From Macrophomina tecta (taxonomy: Eukaryota; Ascomycota; Dothideomycetes; Botryosphaeriales; Botryosphaeriaceae), in the NCBI GenBank assembly GCA_024180945.1, contig JAKSGN010000038.1, positions 1,674,001-1,738,000 on the forward strand: a DNA stretch of 64,000 nucleotides, written 5' to 3'. Below the pieces are notes generated by a model, which was not told the DNA's origin, did no database searches, and worked only from the letters and a program-made list of their open reading frames with translations. The translations under genes were made by a program, and so were the position numbers. Shown piece after piece: positions 1 to 11,370 of this stretch; the stretch's first letter is position 1, and every line of letters starts with the position of its first letter.

Positions 1-1
1 C

Positions 2-514
2 GCCGGTTTCTTCACTGGTAGTATGGCCATGGTCTGGGCTTGCGTTGTGCAGGCGTACATCTACAAGAAGAGCGAGTGCGGTGACCATGCCTACGGTGAC
101 GATTGCGCCAACGTGGACATCAACGTGTGGGCGCAGACTGGATCTTACATTCTGATTGCCATTTCGGAAATCTTCGCCTCGATCACATCGCTCGAGTACG
201 GTTTCTCCAAGGCGCCGAAGAACATGCGTTCACTGGTGGCTGCCTTCGCCCTATTCATGTCTGCCATCTCCGCGGCCATTGGCGAGGCCTTCAACCCGCT
301 GTCGGCCGACCCTCTTCTGGTGTGGAACTACGGATCCATGGCTGTGATTGCTTTCATCGGTGGTATTGGCTTCTGGTTCAGCTACCGCAAGCTTGATGCT
401 GAGGAGGATCAACTCAACATGCTGCCCACAGGTCACATGGGTACGGCCATTCAGGGTGAGGATGTCGAGAGAAGGCTCAGCGTAGTCCACGAGCCGGTCC
501 ATGAGAAGGCGTAG
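2..514 (+). CDS. ptr2: Peptide transporter (POT/PTR2 family), C-terminal part
   Basis: The reading frame is open to the left edge, so this is the 3' end of a gene; 170 residues are visible. Proton-coupled oligopeptide transporters of the POT/PTR2 family import di- and tripeptides across the plasma membrane. The visible part has about four membrane helices (roughly residues 2-22, 48-70, 79-100 and 108-130), followed by a short hydrophilic cytosolic tail with acidic and basic residues. The segment with SEIFAS, LEYGFS and KAPKNM matches the conserved family signature in the helix that precedes the last pair of helices. A cysteine-containing loop between the first two visible helices is typical of fungal members. 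No intron is visible in this part. The internal ATG at 23 is a methionine inside a helix, not a start. The family call is firm; substrate range cannot be judged. Confidence 0.9.
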   Translation, partial: AGFFTGSMAMVWACVVQAYIYKKSECGDHAYGDDCANVDINVWAQTGSYILIAISEIFASITSLEYGFSKAPKNMRSLVAAFALFMSAISAAIGEAFNPLSADPLLVWNYGSMAVIAFIGGIGFWFSYRKLDAEEDQLNMLPTGHMGTAIQGEDVERRLSVVHEPVHEKA

Positions 515-1439
515 ATGATTTTGATGGGTGCACAGAAACCAAAAGTCGAATTACGATGATCTAACGGCTGGGCGGTTGGATAAAGGAAGGTTTGGATTAT
601 ACCCCCAAATATCATTGTTTAAAAGTCTTGATGCGGTTCTACATGAGTGAGGTCAATCTCTGAGTTCAGCCAGAAAGATCAATGGATTCGACAGTAATGG
701 GATCGGCACATTGCGAACTGGTAAACAAAGCGTATCGCACATCACCACTGCCATTGTGCAATACCACAGGTCTATGCTCATAATTGCGCATTCGAACTAA
801 GCGGTCAACGTCGCGACACGATCAGTGATCAACATGCTCGCGAAGCTTGGTATCATTGGCCTTGTGCGAGATGATTCGGTGAACAGGAAACAATCGAGTT
901 TGCGGACTAGATGCGACTCTCCTTGCCCAAGCGCCCGTTGTCCAAACTGGACGTACCCACGATAATGCTCAGAACAGTGTCACGCCGCATCGATAATTTG
1001 CGAAATTGCATCGTCTCCGACGGACAGGTCAACAGCGCCGGCGGCACTGTGGTTGCGGATCGACCCACTGCCAAGCCTTTCCAATACTTCATTAGAAGGC
1101 AGTTGGAGACCGCGGGCAGAAGCACGTTCTTCATCATCCTACCTTGGGGCACAGATTGACCGGCAAGGCAAGAGCACGATCAATACAAAACTGCCGACCA
1201 CGTCTTCAACCTTGCCCAGAAGTTGCTTGACGTTTGCTTGTCACCTAAGCATGTTCCCATAATCACATCATATTCTAGGCAGAAGCAGCTGTACAGCAAC
1301 GGTATGAGACTGATGCAGGCTAGTGGCGTCTAGTGAACCATCCCAACCGGGGATGATATGACCTGTACGACGATTGAATCTGTTCCGGGATGCTAAACCG
1401 TCATAGCTATTTCCGACTTGGAAGAAATGAATAGGCTGA

Positions 1440-1680
1440 TTGAGTTTTGTAGCGAAGAGTATACTTTATTTCATTGGAAAGAATAGAAAATAGGAAAAGA
1501 AACAAACACGCGAATTCAGCTAAAATGAGTAATTATTAATTTTAATCGTAGAAAAAGACTTAGATATCTATTAATACATTATATATCTTGGTCATTTGCC
1601 GGCCTTTAGAGGTACTACGTAAGTTGTTCTTTGAATAGAGCTATCTGTTTTTAATATACTATTCTATGTAGATGTAAAGT
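1440..1680. repeat. AT/TA-rich island, possibly a RIP-degraded relic
   Basis: This stretch is much richer in A, T and TpA steps than the surrounding DNA (TTAATT, TATATAT, TAATATACT). In filamentous ascomycetes such islands commonly mark old repeats mutated by repeat-induced point mutation. No transposase frame or terminal repeat can be seen, so the origin is inferred only. Confidence 0.3.
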
Positions 1681-1850
1681 GGATGTGCTATTTCTCGAGT
1701 CGTCCAGCGTGCCCTACTTATCTCTAGATCTGCTTATCGTTGTACGTAAATTACCTCCGCACCTGCTCATTGACTTTGTTCTGCTCATCGTGCGGAAGGC
1801 GCATAGATGCTTACGAAATACATAGACAACTGCTTTGATTTCTCATACTT

Positions 1851-1868
1851 TCTCGTTCTCGTTCTCGT
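1851..1868. repeat. (TCTCGT)x3 hexanucleotide microsatellite
   Basis: Three perfect copies of TCTCGT followed by a pyrimidine-rich tract, inside the gene-free interval. Confidence 0.8.
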
Positions 1869-2483
1869 TCTTTTTCTTCTCTATAAAACAAAAATAAATA
1901 TAAGAAACAATTAAATCCGGACGTAGACCCTTCTTTTCTTACCAGGCTGAAGCATGAGTACGATCGCCGCGCGCCTAATATAACTTGAACACCACACCGA
2001 GATCCCAATACTGCTCAAGGAAGCTCTTAGTGGAAGGAAATGGAGCCTGGCTAACCACACAAGTACTTGGCATTGCCATCGCGGGGTATCGATTCCGACT
2101 GAGCATTTCAGAACTCAAGACGGCACTCTGCCAATCGCGGCGCCGACTAACCAGCCATGGACCGGCATGTCTACGTATAAGAAATGGCAAGCATGTCAGT
2201 CTAGCATGCCTGGAGCGAGATAGGTACATTGCGAAGCCCCTTTAACCATCTCTATAGCCCATTGAATGCCATGCTCTGGAGTAACTGAACGCCTTCCTAG
2301 CGTGAAGCTCCGCTGACCTTATTACCACACGCTAAGCTAAAATGAATGGTTTCTGTACGAAACCGCGCCTTCCCTCACAACGCCGCATGTCATGCCACCG
2401 TCAATGTAAAGGATGTTCCCTCCAGCGCCCGAGAAACCGTCTCACCACCCTCTAAGCCGTGGAGAAAATTGCCACGACCAAGC

Positions 2484-4156
2484 CTACACGTACTCCACCA
2501 TGACAGTACCCATCTTCAGACCAACCTCATCAATCGTCTCGTCCAAGTGGTCGATGAGGTTCTTGCCGATGGCATTGAGCTCAAATTCAGCCCCAGCTTT
2601 GCCCTCCTCCAAGGGCGCCGCCTTGAGCCACTCGTAGATGCGACGCACGGGATCCGTAAGCGCGAACCGACGGATCTCACGGCCACCGGCGTGGCGAAAC
2701 TGGATGCGCGTGGTCGTCTTCGGATCGTTGGCCGGCTCCGTGTGTGGGTTCGTGGATGAGATCTGGGCAAATGGCGTATCGGCCGTGCCATTCGCGGCCG
2801 CAGGCTCATCGACATCCATATTCTCATCCGCCCTGCTCTTGCCCTTGATGTCCGAGGTGGATTTCGTGAGCTCATCCGGGTCCTCATCGCGCGGGCCGCC
2901 ATTGCTTCCAGCCATGCTCTGCTGCAAGGCCATCTCCAACATCTCCTCCTCGGTCATGCGGTGCACGTCCTTCTTCTTGTTTTCGGGTTTCCGCTTGGCG
3001 ACGGGGTTGCGGGCGTTGGCGTTCAAGCTGTAGCGATCGAGAAACTCGTGTAGCTGCATGAGAAAGTCCATGGGCTTGGGGACTGGAGGGCCCGACCAAA
3101 CCTTGACCTGCTCACCGGTGCGCGGATCGACGATGGCGATATGCGGATATGAGTCTTCGCTGTCGCGGGCTTGAAAGTAGTAGTTCATGTAAGTGTTGCC
3201 TCGAGGATCATCCTTGTTGTATTGGAGAAAGAGGAAGTTTTCCTTGATGGTTTCCTTAATCTGATCGTTCTTCCAGATATCCCGGTTCAACACCTGACAG
3301 TCGAAGATGGCCGGATCCTGGACATTGACGAGAATCCACTTCAAGTCCTCCTTTCCTTGATCTCGCACCTCATCCCACGGTAGGCGACACATGATTTCGA
3401 AAGGGGGCCTGTACATCTCGGCTAGCAGGTTGGACTTGGACGAGGCTTCCGAAGCGCCTCCGGTCGATGTGGCGAGGTTGCGGCGGCGTTCGTTCGGATC
3501 ACTGCCATCACCCTCCCAAACGGAGGGACCAGTATTCTGTTGGTTGAAGATTCCAGGCCGACCTGTACGATGATCAGAAAGCCGAATAGAGTAGAGCAGA
3601 CATGCTATACTCAACGGGGACGGAGGGTTGCCGGGCTGACCGCGCCGTTTGAGGTGGTAGCTTGCTGCAACCAGGGGTGAGACGACTTACCCGGTGCACC
3701 TCTCCGCCGAGCAGCCATCTGGGCCATGATGGCGTTGTGCATGTCATCCTCGTCGTATCCTCCACCCGGTCCTACCAGCGTCTCAGTAGTCCGTGCCATT
3801 GGAGCGCGAACCTCGCTCTCTCCAGTAGATCCAGTAGCGCCGTACATCTCTTCCTGCAGACGGCGGGCCATGGCCTCATCATCCTCTACATTGTGTGCAG
3901 CAGGCCGACCACTTTCCGAAGTGGCAATCACGTCGTCGTCATCGTCGTCGGAGGCAATGCTGATTGGCTCCTCGGCACGGACCCCGGTGGTGTAAGACGA
4001 GGTGTTGGCGACATCGCCACTGAGATCGAGGTTCGGGCTGTCGAAGAAGAGCTGGATGGCTTGCTCCAGGTTGTTGTCGGTGAGTTGCAGGTACTGGGCG
4101 GCGCGTTGAGGATCAGCACCAGTGATGCTGGTGAAGCTAGCGATGTTTTCATCCAT
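2484..4156 (-). CDS. UBX5: UBA-UAS-UBX domain protein (Ubx5/UBXN7-like Cdc48 adaptor)
   Basis: Adaptor that links ubiquitinated substrates to the Cdc48/p97 segregase. Exons on the minus strand: 4156-3691 and 3562-2484; the 128-nt intron has GTAAGT at 3690 and ends TACAG; 514 residues. The N-terminus (about 1-45) is a UBA-like helical domain (MDENIASF, then AAQYLQ and LEQAIQLFF). A UAS thioredoxin-like domain spans about 200-330 (WILVNVQD, PHIAIVDP). A UIM follows near 370 (EEEMLEMALQQSMAG), then an acidic linker and a C-terminal UBX beta-grasp from about 433. I start at MDENIA because it begins the UBA helix; an in-frame ATG seven codons upstream (4177) is possible. The UBX domain lacks an obvious FPR turn. 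It is divergent from ECM29 across 574 bp, so two proteasome-pathway genes share a promoter region. Confidence 0.9.
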
Positions 4157-4730
4157 GACGGAAGCGCGCAGGAGCACCCGGCTGGATGCGGGATCAGTCC
4201 TGACAGAGGCAGCCGTGCCAAAGGGGAGGCGGGCTGCTGGGGCAGCAGATAGCGTGCGTTCGGGCGGCGGGGTTCAAGCGGGCGATTGCGGTCGTGAGGC
4301 GTCGGCACGGCAAGAAGGGGGACGACGGGGGACGGGGGGTTAGCGGAAAGGCGGGAGGGGCGCAAGGAATGGTAGCGTCGTGGTGTCGGCGGCAGGGCGC
4401 AAAAAGAGAGGAAGAGCTGTTTGGATGCACGTCGAGCGCGGCGGCGGCGTCATCATTGTTGCTGACCGCGGGCTCCTGCCACAGACCGGCGCGCTGTTTT
4501 GGTTTTTCCGGCGCCGGGCGGCAGGCGGCGGTCGGCGGCGGCGGTCGGCGGCGGCGGCGGCGGGCGGGCGCGCAGCGAAGGCCAAGCGCCGCCCTCGACG
4601 CCTCACCAGAGAGCCGCGCAGCCCATGCGTGCCTGCTCCGAGCCAGCTGATGTCAACCGCGCAGTCGCCTATGGCCTGCTGTTTCCTCCGTCCTCCCTTG
4701 TAATTTGCAACCGTCTTCCGCCTCCGCAGC
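4157..4730. promoter_or_regulatory. Divergent promoter UBX5 / ECM29
   Basis: 574 bp between two start codons facing away from each other. It is GC-rich, with a CT-rich leader just before the ECM29 start. No TATA box is obvious. It contains the GGC-repeat tract listed separately. Confidence 0.6.
4510..4572. repeat. Imperfect GGC/GGCGGT trinucleotide tract
   Basis: About 60 bp of almost pure G/C built from GGC units with interspersed GTC, ending in GGGCGGGCGCG. It lies in the shared promoter between UBX5 and ECM29. Confidence 0.75.
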
Positions 4731-7700
4731 ATGTCTTCCCCCGAAGAGCGCGAGCTCTCTCTTATCGGCAAGGTCGAGCTCCGAATCGCCTTGGCCGATA
4801 CTGACGCAAAGCTCCAATCCATCCTCAACACCTATCTTGCTCCTCTGCTCCTCAAACTTGCCTCGGAGCATGTGAGCGTGAGAAATAAGGCAAGTTCCTC
4901 CGCGCGCCGTCTTCCTTGCAGCTCCTTTTTGACTCCCGCCTCCACCCCGTTCGCCCCTCCTTCGAGCTTGGTATTTCTTCGCCTCTGCGGCTACTGATGC
5001 CCGCTGCTGCCTTTAGGTGATTTCTGTCTGCCAGCACATCAACACCCGCGTTAGACCACAGTTCGTCCCTCGAACCTTTGTGATCGCTATTCTCATACTG
5101 ACTCTCCCCAGGGAAATCCGGCTACCTGTCGCAGCCTTGCTCAAGCAATTCAAAGACCACCCCGACAGCCCTCTCATCCGCCATTTTGACCTGCTTTACA
5201 TCCAGCAGGGCATCTCGCGCTTGCCACTCAGCGAGAGGCTGAGCCTCCTGCCCCCCCTCATTAACGGCATTGCAACAGACACTGCAAGGTCTGTTGCTCA
5301 TGGCTCGCAGTTGTTCAACCTCCTCGTCCGTCTCCTGGCAAAGTTCGAACTACCGCCCCGTGGAAGCAGAGACGACGAGCAGCTGCGCGAAAAGCTCGCA
5401 GTGAGCAATGAGGATGCCAAGTTTCTATCCTTCTGGTTTGGCAAACTGATTCTACTCACCCCCGTCCGCGCCGGACCAAATGGCTCCAATGTCGCATGTC
5501 CTGGTTTAGCGCCCGACGAGTATCAGTTCCTGACGTTGCAGGGAAAGCCGGGGGTGTGGGATCCCTCTGCCGAAGGTGGCATGAGCCTCACCGAGGCCAA
5601 GGTCACTGTCTGCAAGTTTTTGGCCAGTGGCATGTTCACAGACGAAGAGCGCTTTTTCCCTGCAGTATTCGCCTCGGCAGAATCGAATTCACGCATATCT
5701 GAAATCGGCGACGACATCCTCAAACGTGCAGTGCCCAACACTGATCTGGAAAGTCCTCGAATCATCAGTAGCTTGTATGACATCTACTTCGGCACATCCA
5801 ACGGACAGCTGCAAGCTCGCCCAGCACTGAAAATCAAAATTCTGTCTTTCTTCGTCAAGTCTACGGCTGCAACAACCTTTACGTCCAATGTCACCCGGCT
5901 TGTAGAGGAAGGGCTCACGTATGGCGCAGTAGAGGAGGGATCAAATGCTGTTGCCAATGGTAGCAGCGCTAGAGGTCGAGAAGTTACCAAGCTGCGAGCC
6001 GCGATTTTCTCCTTCGTCAACTTCATGGCCCGTCGAGGATCTGCCGCTGACCTGCACGCGGTTGGTCCTACTCTTGTACAGAGACTTAGAGCTTTCATCG
6101 AGGACCAGGGATGGCCTAAACCAAATCCAGATGAAGACGTAGCCTTGCGTGGCTACGTCTATGAAGTGATTGGGCTCCTGGCCAAAGCAGCCCCCGAAGG
6201 AGTCCTTCTGGAACCCAATCTCAACCTCTTGCGATGGCTATTCAGATCCCTGAGCGACGACACCTCCGGACGTGATACTGGTGTCAGTATCGATGAGGCT
6301 CTTTCGAGTGTATTGGGTGCTCTCGCTACCTCATCAAATGCAGAAGTACAAAGAAGTCTCCGAGATCTTTTACTTGAGCAGATGTCTGCAGAAGATGAGT
6401 CGAACGCCGGCTCTTCCACATCCCCATTTCGTCGAAGTACCCGTTATGCTGCAGTGCGTTTTGCAAACAGGTGTTTACCTTACAAAGACGTCGTAGCTCG
6501 CTGGATAGACCTTCTGGCTGTCAGTGGTCCAGCTTCAGAGAGTCAAGAGGTCCGCGAAGAAGGCCATCGAGGACTCGATCCTCATTGGTCAAGACTTCTC
6601 CACTCCTCCCAGCGCGGAGTGGTTGCCGAAGAGCCGCACGGGTTCTTTCCAGACTTTGCAGAACTATCTATCTACGTCCTATCCCTGCCCGAAGTGTCGG
6701 CGGCCACCAGAAATGCATGGCGTCCCAATGACCAAGTCCGTCATTTCAAACGCTACTATCCACATGCTTTTGCACCCACCGTCAAGTTTTGTCATCAAAT
6801 TTTGATGGATGAGGCACTCCGAACCCATGGCATGGCTATTCCTGTCGATGTTGACTGGGCGAGAAAGCTTGACACTGCGGTTTCTACAGACGCTGAAACC
6901 CGTAACGCGGTCAAGACGTATCTCAAGCGCGCGGCATCTGAACAGGGATCAATCCTGCACTCAGTGCTGGCCCTGATGCGCGCAGCCCTCGAAGGTCTAC
7001 TGTGGAAAGGGGGTGTCTCTCTTGATGATTTGGGAGAAAAATTTGTGCAACTTTGTTCGCTAAGCCCTGATGACCTGCTGGACATGTCTCAGGCGGCACC
7101 TGCATTCAGAGCACTTGAACCCTGCATTTTCTCCAATCATGAGCCGACGAGGAATGTTGCTGCGCATGTGTATGGCTTGCTGGCTACACACAGCGCGGTA
7201 GTTGCATCGGAAGCGGATCAATCCCTCTCTCTCCTCCTGGAGAGGGCTGATATGTGGGAAAAGGCTGTTGGAAGTCAAGTAAACGAATCGGCTGGAGCCA
7301 TCCTTGCCGTCGCGTACTACTTCAGCCGCCTGACTGCTAGGAAACGCCGTGCTTCAGCTTCAGAGGAGAAACTTCAGCATCTCTTGAAGCTCATCCTTGA
7401 CATCCTCAGAGGATCCACGGACAGAACCCTGCGAGACGCCACATCTTTGGCCATCAGCGAACTCAGTTTATTCTTTGTTGTCAAGGCTGAGCGGATGACG
7501 GACATAGCCAAGATCAACTTCACACTTTTCACAGACAAACTCTTTGAAACTGCAAAATCAGGAAACGAAAAGGCAATTCTTGCTTTAGGTCACCTTGCCA
7601 TGATCGTCGATGACGAATCTGATCCAAACCTCGATTTTGTCCGGGACAAGATTTTCGAGCTGCATGAAATTCGCCAGACAGAAACCCAATTTGCTGTTGG

Positions 7701-10688
7701 AGAAGCTGTGAGTTGCCTCGCAGGAAGTTGGGATGCTACAATATTAGCACCCAGAATGGACATCGATGCTCCTATCCCTTCAGCACCTTCAAGAGCCAAG
7801 ACCCTACCGCGTGTGCTCGAAAAGGTCTTGAAAAACTGCCGTAATACGAAACCTGCGTTACGAAAGGCTTCTGTCATCTGGCTTTTGAGTATTATTCAAT
7901 TCCTCGGTCACTTGAATTCTGTGAAAAGCAGACTGCCGGAATGTCAGAGTGCCTTCAAAAGCTGCCTCTCAGACCGTGATGAGGTTGTACAAGAAGCAGC
8001 ATCTCGAGGGCTGGGGCTGGTGTACGAGAAAGGTGATCGGCAGCTCAAGGATGACCTGGTCAGAGACCTCGTTAGTTCCTTCTCAGACAACAAGCCAAAT
8101 CTCTCTGGCAATGTTCAAGACGACACACAACTCTTCGAGCCTGGAGCACTGCCGACAGGTGATGGTTCCGTAACTACTTACAAGGACATCTTGAATCTGG
8201 CATCAGAAGTTGGAGATTCCAGCTTGGTATATCGCTTCATGTCTCTTGCGGCAAACAACGCAATCTGGTCAAGCAGAGCAGCTTTTGGCAGATTCGGACT
8301 CAGCAACGTTCTATCAGACTCAAGCGTCAATGGCTACCTAGCGGAGAATCCGAAGCTCTACCCAAAGTTATTCAGATACAGGTAAGAAGCAGTAAACATA
8401 TCTTAAATATGACTGACTGGGTGCAGATTTGACCCCAATCCCAACGTTCAACGTTCGATGAAAGATATCTGGAATGCGCTAGTGAAAGATTCAGCCGCGA
8501 CGGTCGATAAATATTTTGATGCCATCATGGAGGACCTGCTTCAAAATATCCTTGGCAAAGAGTGGCGCGTGAGGCAGGCTGCTTGCGCGGCAGTAGCTGA
8601 TCTTGTTCAAGGTAGAAGCGTTGATAAAGTAAGGTGGCACGAGACCTGACCATGATCTCTTAACTAATGATGCGCAGTATGAGCAATATCTCGGAAGAAT
8701 CTGGACGGCCTGTTTCAAGGTACTGGACGATATCAAGGAATCTGTTCGTGCCGCTGCAGGAGACCTAGCCCGAGTCCTTACAGCAATCTTAACTCGAAGC
8801 CTGGAGGCCGGCGATACTTCAGCCAAGAACGCCGACACAATGCTCAAGAACGTCTTACCTTTCCTCTTGTCGACGTCCGGACTGGAATCAGGTGCGCGCG
8901 AAGTACAATTTTTTGCGCTAGAGACCCTATTGGAGATCATCAAGAAGAGCAGCGCAAAGATCCTTCGCCCGTATATTCCAGAACTAATTGAGAGACTCGT
9001 GGGTCTTCTTAGTTCGATCGAGCCAGAGGGCATCAACTACATTCACCTCAACGCTTCCAAGTATAACCTCACAGAGCAGAAGATCGACGACATGCGCCTT
9101 GCAAGTGTACGAGGTAGCCCCTTGATGGAAGCAATCGAACGGTGCCTTGACTTGCTGGATGACGATTCTATGAAGGCGCTTGAACCGAGGTTACAAAACG
9201 CGATGAAAGCGGCAATCGGGCTTCCCTCTAAAGTCGGGGCATCCCGTGTGCTGGTTTCCTTGGCTACCCGCCGTGGATTTCTCTTCAAGCCTTACGCCGA
9301 CCACTTCCTCAAAATCATCGAAAAGCATGTTCATGATCGTAACGAAACTGTCTCAGCTGCATATGCGACAGCCGCCGGATACGTGTCACGCATCGCTTCC
9401 GACAACCAGATCTTGGAACTCATCGCTTTCTGCAAACGAATGTACTTTGAATCCGACGATGAACGTCATCGGACTGAGTCTGGTGACATTGTGGCTGCAC
9501 TGTCCAAGCATGCATCCGACAGGTTCCTTGCGTTAAGCACGGACCTTCTACCCTTCATATATGTCGCAAAATATGACAATACCGAGGCTGTCCGAGAGCT
9601 GTTCTCCAGGGCTTGGGATGAAAATGTTGGCGGAAGTCTTGCGGTACAACTCTACGTTAAGGATATTGTGAAGATTGCTCAGGGTTACTTGGATAGTCCT
9701 CGCTGGACCCTGAAGCATACAGCAGCAAAAGCCATCGCTGAAGCTACAAATGCTTTGGCCTCGACCGTTGAGGACATCAGTCTTCCGAATGCGGAGACAA
9801 TCTGGCCCGCTCTTGATAAAGCTTTGGGAGGCAAGTCATGGGAGGGTAAGGAAATAGTGCTGCAGGCATTTGCACGTTTCGTCGAAAGAGGAGGCGCTTT
9901 TTGGAAGACCAGACAGGATGTCGCAGACCAGATAAAAAAGGTCGTAGTGCGGGAAGCGAAGCGGCAGAACAAGACATATCGCCAGCACGCTCTCAAGCCG
10001 CTTGGTCGTATTGCAGCCGCAAGGACGGATCTTGACTGGAGCGAAATTGTGTCGGATATCGTCACTCCCGTTGCTGATGAGTTGACGGAAGGTGATGAAG
10101 ATGCGATGGATGTGGATGCTGGAGAAGGTTTGTGGAAGGATGAAAAGCTGTACGTCTCCCTTACAAGTCTTGGTGTTTCTGACATATTGAAAATCTGCTG
10201 ACTCTGTTCTTAGACGTGACAATACAGCTACAGGAGCCATTTTCGCACTCCAAGCGTCTATCAATCCCAAACTTCTACAAGACACTGCCCTTTCCGGGGC
10301 TGCTCTTCGTGCTTTGAGCTTGGTTCGAAAGATCAACACCCTTCCGTCCAATGCCATACATGTGGCGACATTCGAGGCTTTGCAGTCTCTCTTCGACAGA
10401 GTGTTTGCGCAAGAGCCAACAGGGAGTTTCTCAACCGGCAATGAGATGCAACTGAAGGATGTACTCGAGGCTCTGTTGTTCGACGATCGGTATGACGGTC
10501 TGAGTGAGGCAATGCGGATCAAACGAGCACAGGCAATGCATGCGTTGGCTAAACTTCCTGAGAGAGGGTTCGCGAGAAGCTTGCTGGTGGGAAGATTAGG
10601 GAAGGAGATTGAACAAGAGCGAAGCCCGGTAGTGCGGGCGGAGTTGGAGAAAGCCAAGACGGCGAAGACGATGGAGGAGGAGATATAG
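4731..10688 (+). CDS. ECM29: Proteasome adaptor and scaffold Ecm29
   Basis: HEAT-repeat protein that binds the 26S proteasome, tethers core to regulatory particle and acts in assembly quality control. Exons: 4731-4889, 5017-5060, 5112-8381, 8427-8628, 8678-10149 and 10214-10688, giving 1873 residues, very close to the yeast length (about 1870). The N-terminus has the family signature VSVRNKV...CQHIN followed by LPVAALLKQF. The body is repeated helical hairpins throughout, as expected for HEAT arrays. Intron 1 (4890-5016) begins with GC rather than GT (AAG|GCAAGT) and the junction restores the conserved VRNKV sequence. Intron 2 (5061-5111, 51 nt) is a multiple of three with no stop, so an unspliced reading continues in frame, but removing it restores the family sequence. 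The remaining introns are 45, 49 and 64 nt. The last codons are acidic and lysine-rich. Confidence 0.95.
4890..5016 (+). other. Non-canonical GC-AG intron of ECM29
   Basis: 127-nt intron with donor AAG|GCAAGT and acceptor CTTTAG|GTG. No GT donor within reach keeps the conserved VRNKV junction. The rest of the donor (CAAGT after the G) fits the strong pairing typical of the minor GC-AG class. Confidence 0.75.
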
Positions 10689-11370
10689 CGATAGGGCGAA
10701 TGTTCTATTTTGACGACGCTTGTCTCTTTGGCAAGAACAGCGGTCGCCTCATACAATTCTAATACCTTTTGAGAATTTTGAAGTCACCTCGCTCCTGCTT
10801 TTTTAGTTCGGACGGGAATGTCGAGTCGCGTACGGGACTGTCCTCCAATAAGAGAAGAACCAATTGGAAGACAGGCTACACTCGATGTCGTTGAGAGTTT
10901 TACGCACACTATACGCTCGCTGCAAGCTATTTAAATTTAGGCTTTAGGATATACGAATGAGAACCGGGTCTAGCATTCATAGCTCCACACGATCACATTA
11001 TTGGTCTGCGATATCATTCAATTGCATTTTCTCAAGTAGAAGTGGCTAAGGAACCTAAGCAATAGAGCATACCCCTCAGCCATAACGCCACGCTCGAACG
11101 GATGAGGGAAGAAGCCGCAATAATATGCTAATAGCCATGTAATGATGAAACCTTCATAGAAACAAACTCCAAAAGCCATGCAACGTGCAAGCTTCCATAC
11201 CGTCCCAGACCCTACGGGCATTAAAGTCATAAATCGTCAGAAGCACTGGGTAAATCCTAGGACCATTGTGGCCATCGTAATCTATCATCCTGAGTTTTGC
11301 ATCTTTACAATGCAAATTAACCGCCAAACGAGAACAGAAGAAAGCAATGAAAGGGTATTTTAAACCGAAA
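10689..11370. other. Convergent 3' interval ECM29 / RING ligase gene
   Basis: 682 bp holding the two facing 3' untranslated regions. It is more AT-rich than the flanking coding DNA (for example ATTTAAATTTAGG near 10930). No gene is seen. Confidence 0.6.

Larger units (their letters stand above)
515..2483. other. Gene-free interval with AT-rich island
   Basis: About 2 kb between the 3' end of the transporter and the 3' end of the UBX gene (convergent). Only short overlapping frames on both strands occur (for example around 907-1159 and 1975-2245), and none looks like a known protein. The centre (about 1440-1900) is clearly AT-rich. I see no gene here. Confidence 0.6.
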
